Positions 43,317 through 51,089 of a stretch of DNA of 64,000 nucleotides are shown piece after piece (within the stretch, counting starts at the first letter, position 1; each line of letters begins with the position of its first letter). The DNA comes from Streptomyces sp. RB17 (GTDB taxonomy: Bacteria > Actinomycetota > Actinomycetes > Streptomycetales > Streptomycetaceae): positions 248,001 to 312,000 of the forward strand of contig NZ_WEGL01000003.1 in NCBI RefSeq assembly GCF_009604455.1, read 5' to 3'. Made by a program: the position numbers and the translations under genes. Below the pieces are notes generated by a model. The model was not told the DNA's origin. It did not search any database and worked only from the letters and a program-made list of their open reading frames with translations.

Positions 43317-45799
43317 CGGGTCTCCAGTCCGCGCGCCGCGGTGAGGCGGCGCAGGTCGTCGGTCAGGTCGGTGAGGTTGCGGCGCAGCAGCGGGCCCAGG
43401 TCGGTGCGGGCCAGTGCGCGGTCGGCCGCACGCAGGGTGCCGGGGCCGGCGGCGTAGCGGGGGTAGAGATACCGGACGAGGAGAACCGTCAGTCCCTCGC
43501 GGCCCTCCAGCGCGGCCGGTACGTCACTGAAGAACCGGTCGGCGTACTCGGCGGTCCGGGCGGCCTGTTCGGGTTGCCAGAAGCCTTCGGCCAAGGACCA
43601 GACGGTGTGGTGCGACAGCGTCCGGTCACCGGTGACGGCCTCCCAGGCCGCCTTCTTCGCCACCGGGTCGGGCAGCGCGGCGCGGCACTTGGCCGCCCAC
43701 TGGGCCGACTGGCCACCGGGCGCGGCCGCCTCTGCGGCGGCCAGGTCGTCGGCGTCCAGCCCGCCGAGCACGGCCAGCCGGTACCGGATGCGCCAGGCGA
43801 GGTCGGCGTCCAGGGGCACACCCGCGGGGAGTACGGCCCCCGGGGCGAGCCAGCCGTGCAGCAGCTCGGGGTCCGCGGTGCAGTCGACCAGAGCGCGCAG
43901 GGCGGGCAGGCCGAGGCCGGGGGCGGTGGCCGGGTCGGACAGCAATCCGCTCAGCCCCGCGCACAGGGCGGCGAGGGCCTGGTCGCGGGCCTCCGGGGCG
44001 AGGTAGCGGTCGGCGATCTCGGTCCGGGCCTGCCGCAACACCTCGGTGAGGATGGGAAGTTCGCGTTCGGTGGCGAGTGCCGCCACGGCCAGGGTCAGGT
44101 AATCGGCGGCCGGGTAGCTGCCGTCCTGGACGGAGAGCAGCAGGGAGCCCCAGACCATGGCCCGGTTGAGCGGGTTGAGGCCGGGCAGTCCGGCGGCGAG
44201 GGCGGGGGTGGCCGAGGCGTCGTAGCGGACCTTGGCGTAGGCGAGGTCCCCGTCGTTGAGCAGCAGCAGCCCGGGAGCGGGCAGGCCGGTCAGGGCGGGC
44301 AGCGGGGTGCGGGCGCCGCGGACCTCGGCCCGTACGACGGTGCGGCCCTCCGGTCCGTACAGCCCGATGTCGAGGGTGTGGTCGCGCAGGACGGGGTGGG
44401 CGGCGGGGGCGCTCTGGAGGATCTCGGCGGAGGCGATCCGACCGTTCTCCGTACGGACCACCGGTGTCAGGGTGTTGACGTCCGCGGTGGCCAGCCACTG
44501 CTCGGCCCACTCGGTGAGCCCGGCTCCGGCGGCCTCGCCGAGGGCGGCGAGGAAGTCCTCGGTGGTGGCGTTGGACCAGGCATGCCGCTCGAAGTAGCGG
44601 CGCAGGCCGGCGAAGAGGACCTCGTCGCCGAGGCGAGCGGCCAGCTGCCGGAGCACGGCGGATCCCTTGAAGTAGGAGATCCGGTCGAAGGCGAGCTCGG
44701 CCTCGTCGATGTCGGCGGCCGTGCCGGCCACCGGGTGCGTCGTGGGCCGCTGGTCGGCGGCGTAGCCCTGGCCCTTGCGGCCGACCGCGAACGACATGCG
44801 GGCGCCGGTGAACCGGGTGGCGTCGGAGGCGACCCGGTGGCCCATGTAGTCGGCGAACGACTCGTTCAGCCACAGGTCGTTCCACCAGCGCATCGTGACG
44901 AGGTTGCCGAACCACATGTGGGCCATCTCGTGGGCGATGACCACGGCCCGGTCCTCGCGGTCGGCGCCGGTGGGCTCCGATTCGAAGACGAACTGGTCCC
45001 GGATGAGCACACAGCCGGGGTTCTCCATGGCCAGGTTGCCGAACTCGGGGACGAACACCTGGTCGTAGCGGGAGTACGGGTAGCGGACCCCGAACAGCCG
45101 GTGGTACTCGTCGAGGCACTGTGCGGTGATCTCCAGGATCTCCGGATGCTCCCGTTCCAGGGCGTCGGCCAGGGAGGCACGGGCGTGCACCCCGAGCGGG
45201 ATGCCGTCGTGCTCGGCGTGGTGGGAGACGTACGGCCCGGCCGCGAGGGTCATCAGGTACGTGGGCTGGGGCGGGGTGGGGGCGAACCGCCAGCGGTGCT
45301 CGTCCAGCCGTTCCGCGTGCCCGGTGCCCAGGACCCGCCAGTGCGCGGGCGCGGTGACCCGGAGGATGAGAGGGGCCTTGAGGTCGGGCTGGTCGAAACA
45401 GGCGAACACCCGCGGCGCGGCGTCGACGGCGCAGTGGGCCCAGACGTAGGTCTCCCCGTCGGCGGCGTCGACGGTGCGGTGGATGCCCTGGCCGTCTTGG
45501 GAGTACGCCATGTCGGCGACGACGGTCACGGTGTTCTGGGCCCTCAGCCCGGTCAGCCGGATCCGGCCGTCGGCGAGGGCGGCGGGATCCAGCGGGCGGC
45601 CGTTCAGGACCACGGAGTGCAGGGTGGCCGGCCGCAGTTCCAGGAACGTGGAACCGCCGGGTGTGGTCGCGGAGAACGTGACGACGGTGGTGGACCGGAA
45701 GACGGTGTCACCCGTGGTCAGGTCGAGTTCCACGTCGTAGGTCCCGAGCTTTGTCGCGGAGGCGCGCTCCTGCGCTTCCCAGTGCGTGAGGCGTGTCAT
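43313..45799 (-). CDS. M1 family zinc aminopeptidase (PepN type)
   Basis: An 828-residue metallopeptidase. Substrate-binding GxMEN motif as LAMENPG, zinc site HEMAHMWFGN (about 288) with the third ligand in LWLNESFADYMG, a domain-2 Tyr region in FDRISYFKGSAVLRQL, and an ERAP1-like C-terminal domain. There is no signal peptide, so it is cytoplasmic. It removes N-terminal residues from peptides. In this operon it may trim a peptide-bound intermediate or the small peptide encoded just upstream, or remove a protecting amino acid. Confidence 0.92.
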   Translation of the reverse strand: MTRLTHWEAQERASATKLGTYDVELDLTTGDTVFRSTTVVTFSATTPGGSTFLELRPATLHSVVLNGRPLDPAALADGRIRLTGLRAQNTVTVVADMAYSQDGQGIHRTVDAADGETYVWAHCAVDAAPRVFACFDQPDLKAPLILRVTAPAHWRVLGTGHAERLDEHRWRFAPTPPQPTYLMTLAAGPYVSHHAEHDGIPLGVHARASLADALEREHPEILEITAQCLDEYHRLFGVRYPYSRYDQVFVPEFGNLAMENPGCVLIRDQFVFESEPTGADREDRAVVIAHEMAHMWFGNLVTMRWWNDLWLNESFADYMGHRVASDATRFTGARMSFAVGRKGQGYAADQRPTTHPVAGTAADIDEAELAFDRISYFKGSAVLRQLAARLGDEVLFAGLRRYFERHAWSNATTEDFLAALGEAAGAGLTEWAEQWLATADVNTLTPVVRTENGRIASAEILQSAPAAHPVLRDHTLDIGLYGPEGRTVVRAEVRGARTPLPALTGLPAPGLLLLNDGDLAYAKVRYDASATPALAAGLPGLNPLNRAMVWGSLLLSVQDGSYPAADYLTLAVAALATERELPILTEVLRQARTEIADRYLAPEARDQALAALCAGLSGLLSDPATAPGLGLPALRALVDCTADPELLHGWLAPGAVLPAGVPLDADLAWRIRYRLAVLGGLDADDLAAAEAAAPGGQSAQWAAKCRAALPDPVAKKAAWEAVTGDRTLSHHTVWSLAEGFWQPEQAARTAEYADRFFSDVPAALEGREGLTVLLVRYLYPRYAAGPGTLRAADRALARTDLGPLLRRNLTDLTDDLRRLTAARGLETR

Positions 45800-45845
45800 G
45801 TGCGGCCCTCAGGGTCCCTCGGTTTCCTCTGCCGAAATTCCGGTA

Positions 45846-45998
45846 TTAGTCCCAGTGGAAGTCGTCGGGTGCGGCATCCGCGGCGGTGACGGCCGGCCGG
45901 CTCGGGGATTCTGCGGCGGCCACGGCCGGCGCGGTGACGGCTACGACGGCGGCGGCACCGACGAAAAACAGAAGGACCTTGCGGAAACTGGAGTACAT
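45846..45998 (-). CDS. 50-residue secreted-type peptide heading the biosynthetic operon
   Basis: A short frame (ATG 45998, TAA stop) with AGGA 8 nt upstream. It encodes a classical signal peptide: MYSSFRKVLLF, a hydrophobic core rich in Ala and Val, and a likely cut after APAVAAA. A roughly 21-residue acidic tail ending DAAPDDFHWD remains. It lies 46 nt before the aminopeptidase gene on the same strand, so it is probably first in a 13-kb operon. It could be a peptide substrate or scaffold, a small secreted accessory protein, or a leader cistron. No homologue is recognised. The acidic aromatic C-terminus loosely recalls the EDWGE end of amino-group carrier proteins, but there is no zinc-binding cysteine. 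Confidence 0.65.
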   Translation of the reverse strand: MYSSFRKVLLFFVGAAAVVAVTAPAVAAAESPSRPAVTAADAAPDDFHWD

Positions 45999-46072
45999 TT
46001 TTTGATTCCTGTCATGTGATCCATCGGCGATCCTGCCGGCGGATGGGTTCGGGCCTTTCGATGAATAGGTTT

Positions 46073-46128
46073 CCGGGGCGCCCCGGCACGGTCAACGAGA
46101 CCGCAGGTGCATAATTTCGCGACGCACC
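46073..46128. promoter_or_regulatory. Candidate promoter/operator region between the divergent peptide and YjbR genes
   Basis: It contains a perfect 14-nt palindrome (CCGGGGCGCCCCGG, 46073-46086), a minus-strand TTGACC just beyond it, and an inverted pair GGTGCA (46106-46111) and GCACC (46124-46128). The TGCACC element also occurs twice in the divergent promoter at 50997-51020. Binding protein unknown. Confidence 0.35.
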
Positions 46129-46194
46129 TTCTCGCATGTTCCATCTGCCACTAAATGCCCCATAGCGGGCGAATCAGACAAGGGGCTGTACACG

Positions 46195-46581
46195 ATGAGG
46201 CCGACCACAGAGGACGTCCGGCGGGTCGCCACCGCTCTGCCACGTACAGAAGAAGCGCTGGTCCGAGACCGGATCAAGTTCCGTGTTCGACGGATCGTCT
46301 ATGTGGCGCTGTCCCGTGACGAGACCCTGATGGGCTTCGCCTTTCCGCGCGAGGAACGAGCCGACCTGGTGGCGGCGGAGCCGGACAAATTCCTGCTCCC
46401 CGGAGAGTCCGATATGCGGTTCAACTGGGTCGTCGCACGACTGGACGCACTGGACGTCACGGAGATGTCCGAACTGGTTGTGGACGCCTGGCGCATGTGC
46501 GTGCCGAAGAGCGTGGCAGCGGCCCACGCGGCTACCCTGCAACATTTCCCGGAGAGCTTGCCGGATTCCGATGCGCTGTGA
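46195..46581 (+). CDS. MmcQ/YjbR family protein
   Basis: A 128-residue protein of the small MmcQ/YjbR fold: TEDVRRVATALPRTEEAL at the N-terminus, LMGFAFPREERADLVAAEPD and the tail ELVVDAWRMCVPKSVAA. These proteins are usually called DNA-binding, but their biochemical role is unsettled. Such genes are widespread outside clusters. It is divergent from the peptide gene and followed after 12 nt by a cupin gene. Confidence 0.85.
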   Translation: MRPTTEDVRRVATALPRTEEALVRDRIKFRVRRIVYVALSRDETLMGFAFPREERADLVAAEPDKFLLPGESDMRFNWVVARLDALDVTEMSELVVDAWRMCVPKSVAAAHAATLQHFPESLPDSDAL

Positions 46582-46593
46582 AGAATCGGCACA

Positions 46594-46941
46594 ATGGAAT
46601 CAGTCGCACAAGTTCCCCAGGTCTTTGAAACGACCGCACTGTCGGCCGCGCAGGACAGGTCGGCGAAGCGGTATCTGGAATTCCTGCGGGTGCCCGCGCT
46701 CAGCGCCGGCCTGTACGTCCTGCCGGCCGACGGCACCGATCCCCAGCTGCCGCACCACGAGGACGAGCTCTACGTGGTGCTGACCGGCCGGGCCCGCCTC
46801 CGGGTGGGCGCCACGGATCACGCCGTGGCGCCCGGCTCGGTCTGCTACGTACCCGCGGAGGCGGCGCACCGCTTCCACTCGATCACCGAGGAGCTCCGGG
46901 TGCTGGTGGTGTTCGCGCCCGCCGAGACTCCCTACTCCTGA
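46594..46941 (+). CDS. Single-domain cupin
   Basis: A 115-residue cupin with motif 1 LPHHEDELYVVLTGRARLRV and motif 2 YVPAEAAHRFHSI. It probably binds a metal through two His, a Glu and a His. It differs from the hydrazine-type cupin at 40187-40606 and is not coupled to a synthetase-like gene. It is co-transcribed with the YjbR-like gene. Substrate unknown. Confidence 0.85.
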   Translation: MESVAQVPQVFETTALSAAQDRSAKRYLEFLRVPALSAGLYVLPADGTDPQLPHHEDELYVVLTGRARLRVGATDHAVAPGSVCYVPAEAAHRFHSITEELRVLVVFAPAETPYS

Positions 46942-46987
46942 GCGGACGTTGTCAGTGCTTGCCCGCAGTCTCTCGGCGGCCGCGGCC

Positions 46988-47353
46988 TCAGGCCACGGCG
47001 CCGGTGACCCTGCCCAGTTCGGCGAGCTTCGCCACGCTGATCGACGTGGTCACGGCGTGGTAGTCCACCACCATGCTCATGACGGTGTCCTCGAAGGCGA
47101 GCCATTCCTCGCTGGCGTAGAACGCCTCCGAGACGGCCCGCCGGTCCTCCACGTCCTTGAACGCGCGGACCAGGAAGAAGCTGTCCTCGTCGGTCGAGGA
47201 GAGCCAGTGGCCGAGGACGTGGATGCCCCACTTCCGCATCAGCGGGACCGTCCCCTCGTCCGCCACCCGGTAGAACTCCGGCCCCGTGCCGGGCTTGAGC
47301 CTGAAGAACCGGATCTCCAGCATCCAGGGGTCGCGACCCTCGGTGAATCCCAT
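46988..47353 (-). CDS. NIPSNAP family protein
   Basis: A 121-residue protein with a ferredoxin-like NIPSNAP pattern: MLEIRFFRLKPGTGPEFYRV, GHWLSSTDEDSFFLVRAFKD and the helix ASEEWLAFEDTVMS. Members occur in secondary-metabolite clusters, but their role is not established. The ATG at 47353 has GGGAG upstream. An in-frame start at 47404 adds a non-conserved leader. Confidence 0.82.
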   Translation of the reverse strand: MGFTEGRDPWMLEIRFFRLKPGTGPEFYRVADEGTVPLMRKWGIHVLGHWLSSTDEDSFFLVRAFKDVEDRRAVSEAFYASEEWLAFEDTVMSMVVDYHAVTTSISVAKLAELGRVTGAVA

Positions 47354-47437
47354 GTGTTCCCACTCCCACGACTCGGCCCGCCGACACGCCGGTCGGCCGG
47401 CCATCCATCAGTTCCGTTGCTCGCGAGGTGATTTCAC

Positions 47438-48187
47438 GTGAACCACTCCTCCAGCGCGGCCGGGCCCTCGCTCGCCCTGCTGCGCACCGCGGTCGCGGCC
47501 TTCGGCCGCTACACCACAGCCGAGGACTCCTGGACCGCGTTCCAGGCCGCCACCGCCCCCGGGGTGGACCCCGTCCTGCCCGGCCACCGCACCGCGCTGC
47601 TGCGCTGGCTCAATGCCGCGGGCTGCCGGATCCGCTACCCGAGGACCGGGGAACCCGACCTCTTCGGCACCGGAGTGGCCGGCTGGTGGAGGGAGTACGG
47701 CGAGTTGCTGCCCGCCGCCGAGGAGCGGCTGGTCGGCCTGGACGACGAGCGGATCGCCGCCGTCGGCGCAGCCTTCGCGGCCCTGAGCGCCACGCCGGCC
47801 TCGCTCGGCCGAAGGCCCCGTCCGCTGGGTCCGACCGCCGCGTCCAAACTGCTGCACGCGCTGCGTCCGTACGCGGTCATGCCCTGGGACGCCGCCATCG
47901 CCGCGGCCCTGCACCAGACCCGGGACGGGTCCGCGTTCGCCGCGCACCAACGCCTCGGACGCGCCTGGGGGCGGGCGGTGCTGGCCGAGGCCGGCGGACC
48001 GGCCAGGGCCATGACGCACGCGGACGCCGAGAACGAACTCGCCGCCGCCTTCGGGGCACCGGGAAGGCCGCTGGCCAAGATGCTCGACGACTACTGCTAC
48101 CTGGTCTTCACGGCCGGCTCGGTGGAACCCGGGACGGACGGCACCGGCTCGGCGGGCGAAGCCGCCGCCGTACCGGCCATCGGGTAG
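47438..48187 (+). CDS. Hypothetical protein with a DNA-glycosylase-like KLLH/WD motif
   Basis: A 249-residue protein with GTG start and GAGGTGA 7 nt upstream. The stretch LGPTAASKLLHALRPYAVMP, then WDAAI, resembles a pattern in helical HhH-glycosylase-like or DUF6308-type proteins. This assignment is tentative. The last 30 residues are Gly/Ala/Thr-rich and overlap the antiporter gene on the other strand by 91 nt, so the true C-terminus of one of the two may be variable. Confidence 0.6.
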   Translation: MNHSSSAAGPSLALLRTAVAAFGRYTTAEDSWTAFQAATAPGVDPVLPGHRTALLRWLNAAGCRIRYPRTGEPDLFGTGVAGWWREYGELLPAAEERLVGLDDERIAAVGAAFAALSATPASLGRRPRPLGPTAASKLLHALRPYAVMPWDAAIAAALHQTRDGSAFAAHQRLGRAWGRAVLAEAGGPARAMTHADAENELAAAFGAPGRPLAKMLDDYCYLVFTAGSVEPGTDGTGSAGEAAAVPAIG

Positions 48188-49440
48188 AAGCGCTCCAGGA
48201 GCGGCCCGGTCATGAAGGTGGTGACCACTGCCATGGTGACCATGGCAGTGAACAACTTCGTGTCCAGCAGGCCCAGTTGCAGCCCCACCCCCAGGATGAC
48301 CAGCTCGGTCAGCCCGCGGGCGTTCATCAGGATGCCCAGGGCCCGGGCCTCCCGGCGGGGCACCCCGGTGAGTCGGGCCGCTCCGAGGGCGCCGCCGAAC
48401 TTGCCGACGATGGCGACCGCCGTGACCACCACGACCATCACCACCCCGCTGAGCCCCAGTCCCGCGAGGTCCACGGACAGCCCGGTCACGGTGAAGAACA
48501 CCGGCAGCAGCAGCCTGCTGCTCTGCTCGATCCGCACGGGGACATCCGGCATCGAGCGGGCGATCTCCGCCTTCGGCACGACCGCGCCGAAGGCGAAGGC
48601 ACCGAACACCGCGTGCAGGCCGATCTCCTGTGTGGCCCAGGCGGTGAGCAGGGCCCCGGCCACCAGTACGACCTGTCCCAGGCCTGCGTCGGCGATTCGT
48701 CCGCCCGGTGCCAGCAGTCGGCGCAGCGCGGGCCGCACCGCGTACACCAGGACCAGGAGCAGCAGCACCGACCAGCCCGCCATCCGCAGCAAGGAGCCCA
48801 CCTCGCCGGCGCTCACCACGACGATCAGCGTGGCCAGCCCGCACCAGGCGATGAGGTCCTGCACGGCGGCACAGGCGAGCGACATGCTGCCCAGCCGTTC
48901 CCGGTGCAGTCCCCGGTCGGCGATGATCCGCGCCAGCACCGGGAACGCGGTGATGGACATGGCGGTGCCGAGGAAGAGCGAGAAGCCCAGCAGGGTGGGG
49001 GTGCTGCCGTCCGCGGTCACCGGGGTGTGCCAGGCGTACAGCCCGGCGGCCGCTCCCGCCCCGAGGGCGAACGGCAGGGCCACCGATCCCAGGGACACGG
49101 CGGTCACCTGACGGCCGACTCCGCGCAGCTGCCCTATGTCGAAGTGGTGGCCCACCCCGAACATGAAGAGCACCAGACCGACCTGAGCCAGTACCTGCAG
49201 GTACGGACGGGCGGCCGTCGGGAACAGGAGGCCCACCGGATCACCCGGGAACAGCCCGAGCAGGCTGGGCCCGAGCGCGACACCCGCGACGATCTCGCCC
49301 ATGACGGCGGGCTGGCGCCACCGTTCGGCGAGCCGGCCGCACAAGAAGGCGGCGACCAGGATCAGGGCGAGCGCGGACAGCACCGGTCCGAGTACCGCAT
49401 CGGCCCCACCGGCTGCCACATGGTGCGCGGGCGGGGTCAT
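48097..49440 (-). CDS. Cation:proton antiporter (CPA2/Kef type)
   Basis: A 447-residue membrane protein with about 12-13 spans. RQPAVMGEIVAGVALGPSLL near the N-terminus is the Na_H_exchanger signature, GTAMSITAFPVLARII is the core region, and LMNARGLTELVILGVGLQLG is the late conserved segment. The ion is unknown. Similar antiporters occur in antibiotic clusters and are thought to aid export or pH balance. Its ATG overlaps the stop of the ligase-like gene at 49437 (ATGA), so it belongs to the cluster. Confidence 0.85.
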   Translation of the reverse strand: MTPPAHHVAAGGADAVLGPVLSALALILVAAFLCGRLAERWRQPAVMGEIVAGVALGPSLLGLFPGDPVGLLFPTAARPYLQVLAQVGLVLFMFGVGHHFDIGQLRGVGRQVTAVSLGSVALPFALGAGAAAGLYAWHTPVTADGSTPTLLGFSLFLGTAMSITAFPVLARIIADRGLHRERLGSMSLACAAVQDLIAWCGLATLIVVVSAGEVGSLLRMAGWSVLLLLVLVYAVRPALRRLLAPGGRIADAGLGQVVLVAGALLTAWATQEIGLHAVFGAFAFGAVVPKAEIARSMPDVPVRIEQSSRLLLPVFFTVTGLSVDLAGLGLSGVVMVVVVTAVAIVGKFGGALGAARLTGVPRREARALGILMNARGLTELVILGVGLQLGLLDTKLFTAMVTMAVVTTFMTGPLLERFYPMAGTAAASPAEPVPSVPGSTEPAVKTR

Positions 49441-50816
49441 CGCTCCCCCGCCGGGGCGGACGGCACCGCCTCGTGGAACACGGCGCCCGCGTGGGCCCCG
49501 TTGGCGACGTTGACCACGCCTTCGCCGGACTCCACCGTGGTGGCCCGCGCGATGGCCCCGCCGTAGCCGTTGACCACGGTGAACACGCCCCACGCCACGG
49601 TCCACTCGCGGAGCACACCCTCGGCGTCGGGGAACAGCTCCGGGTCCGGGACGACCCGGCGCTGGAGGACGTACGGACCGTCGAGGGCCTCGGTCAGCCG
49701 CTCGCGCCAGATCTCCGGGGTGACCTCGTCCTGCCAGCCGAGCACCACGCCGTGGCCGCCGTGCAGCAGGGTCGGCTTGAGGGCGAGGTCCTCCTGGTGG
49801 GTCAGTGCGTAATCCAGGAGGTCGACGCGGCTGCCGTCCTCCAACGTGACCTCGCCGGCCCGGACCATCCGGGTCCACGGCAGGATCCGGTCCAGGCTCT
49901 CGAGCTCCTCCGCGTCGAACAGGTGGCGGTTGGCCTCGTCGGAGAGCATCGCGAGGGCGCCCTTGCTGGCGAACAGCTCCGAGTCCATCGGCGTGAAGAT
50001 CTTGACCTCGCCGCGGTGGGCCGCGTCCAGCACCGGCTCCATCAGGGCCGCCGCCTCGTCGGACTCCAGCAGGTCCTCGATGAGGAACATCCGCGAGATG
50101 ACGTCGACCTTGCGCTCACCGAGCCAGACCCCGCCGTCGCGTATCTCCAACTGGCCGATGTGGCAGGGGTGGGCGTCCAGGCCGAGGGCCTGCCAGCGCT
50201 CGCAGAACTGCTCCATGTACGGCGCCAGGCTCTCGAAGCTGCTGGGCCAGTCGGTGAGGGCGACCACCGGCCGCGCGCCCGGCGCGAAGCCGGTTTCCAC
50301 CAACATGTTGTTGACCTGCTCCCGCATGGTGTCCACATACGTCAGGCCGCGGCGCTCGGCGTACCGGGACAGCACCGGGTGCTCCAGCAGGGCACGGGCC
50401 ATGTCGGCGTTGTCCATCCCGCCGAGGGTGCTGCCCATGTTGAACTCGAGCAGGCGCAGCCCGGTGGAATCGGCGTACATGTCGGCGCGGGCCTGCCGGG
50501 TGACGGACGTGCCCCGGCTGCGCAGGATGGCGGAGACCTGGAGGTCGGTCATTCCCACTGCGGAGGCGAAGGCGGCGAGGTCGCCGCCGAAGAGCCGGTC
50601 GGGAAGGCTGACCAGGACCGTCCGCAGGTTCTCCAGGTCCGCGGCGATGCGGGCCTGCTCCTCGTGCCCGAGGAACAGCGGGCGGGAGAGAAAACGGCCC
50701 TGGTAGATCGAGTTGAGCAGCTTGGACTCAGGCTGGGAGCCGACGAGTTCCGCGGCCGTGGCGCCGCTCTCGGCCACCTCGGCCAGATACTCCTTCGTCA
50801 GGGACACGCGATCCAT
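49437..50816 (-). CDS. Glutathionylspermidine-synthase-like / circularly permuted ATP-grasp protein
   Basis: A 459-residue protein. Features consistent with an ATP-grasp fold of the glutathionylspermidine-synthase type are LRLLEFNMGSTLGGMDNADM (acidic metal-binding segment with Asn/Gly), DLALKPTLLHGGHGVVLGWQ (lysine plus glycine-rich loop, C-terminal in the protein as in permuted members) and PYVLQRRVVPDPELFPD. The assignment is by motif only. It is probably a third amide ligase. The ATG at 50816 has GAGAGGT upstream. It is divergent from the KASIII-like operon and coupled to the antiporter. Confidence 0.7.
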   Translation of the reverse strand: MDRVSLTKEYLAEVAESGATAAELVGSQPESKLLNSIYQGRFLSRPLFLGHEEQARIAADLENLRTVLVSLPDRLFGGDLAAFASAVGMTDLQVSAILRSRGTSVTRQARADMYADSTGLRLLEFNMGSTLGGMDNADMARALLEHPVLSRYAERRGLTYVDTMREQVNNMLVETGFAPGARPVVALTDWPSSFESLAPYMEQFCERWQALGLDAHPCHIGQLEIRDGGVWLGERKVDVISRMFLIEDLLESDEAAALMEPVLDAAHRGEVKIFTPMDSELFASKGALAMLSDEANRHLFDAEELESLDRILPWTRMVRAGEVTLEDGSRVDLLDYALTHQEDLALKPTLLHGGHGVVLGWQDEVTPEIWRERLTEALDGPYVLQRRVVPDPELFPDAEGVLREWTVAWGVFTVVNGYGGAIARATTVESGEGVVNVANGAHAGAVFHEAVPSAPAGER

Positions 50817-50996
50817 GAATGTGACCTCTCGTAACACCGGGATTCGACGGGGGAATTCGCTGCGTGCGCAGAAATACGATGGCACGCGGTACACATGCGG
50901 GCCCTGCGTAGATTAGGTTCCGGAACAGCAGCTCCCCAAGCTGCAACTTTTCTCCGGCCGGCCCGGCGATCCTGCATAAAAGTGCAGCACAACAAC

Positions 50997-51020
50997 TTGC
51001 ACCATCAGGGCCGTTGCACC
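50997..51020. promoter_or_regulatory. Direct repeat TTGCACC in the divergent promoter region
   Basis: TTGCACC at 50997-51003 and 51014-51020 are 17 bp apart. A nearby inverted repeat, CTGCA-N6-TGCAG, lies at 50972-50987. They sit between the divergent operons starting at 50816 and 51090 and could be operator half-sites. The related element near 46106 suggests a shared regulator. Confidence 0.35.
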
Positions 51021-51089
51021 CCGTCCGCGCACTGCAGAGACTTCAGGCGACGCCACGCGGCCTTGATCAGGCTTGAGCAGGAGAGCCCT

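Noticed and set aside
45786..46019. A 77-codon plus-strand frame over the small peptide gene.
   Set aside because: Gly/Arg-rich without a ribosome site. The minus-strand frame has a signal peptide and a good ribosome site.
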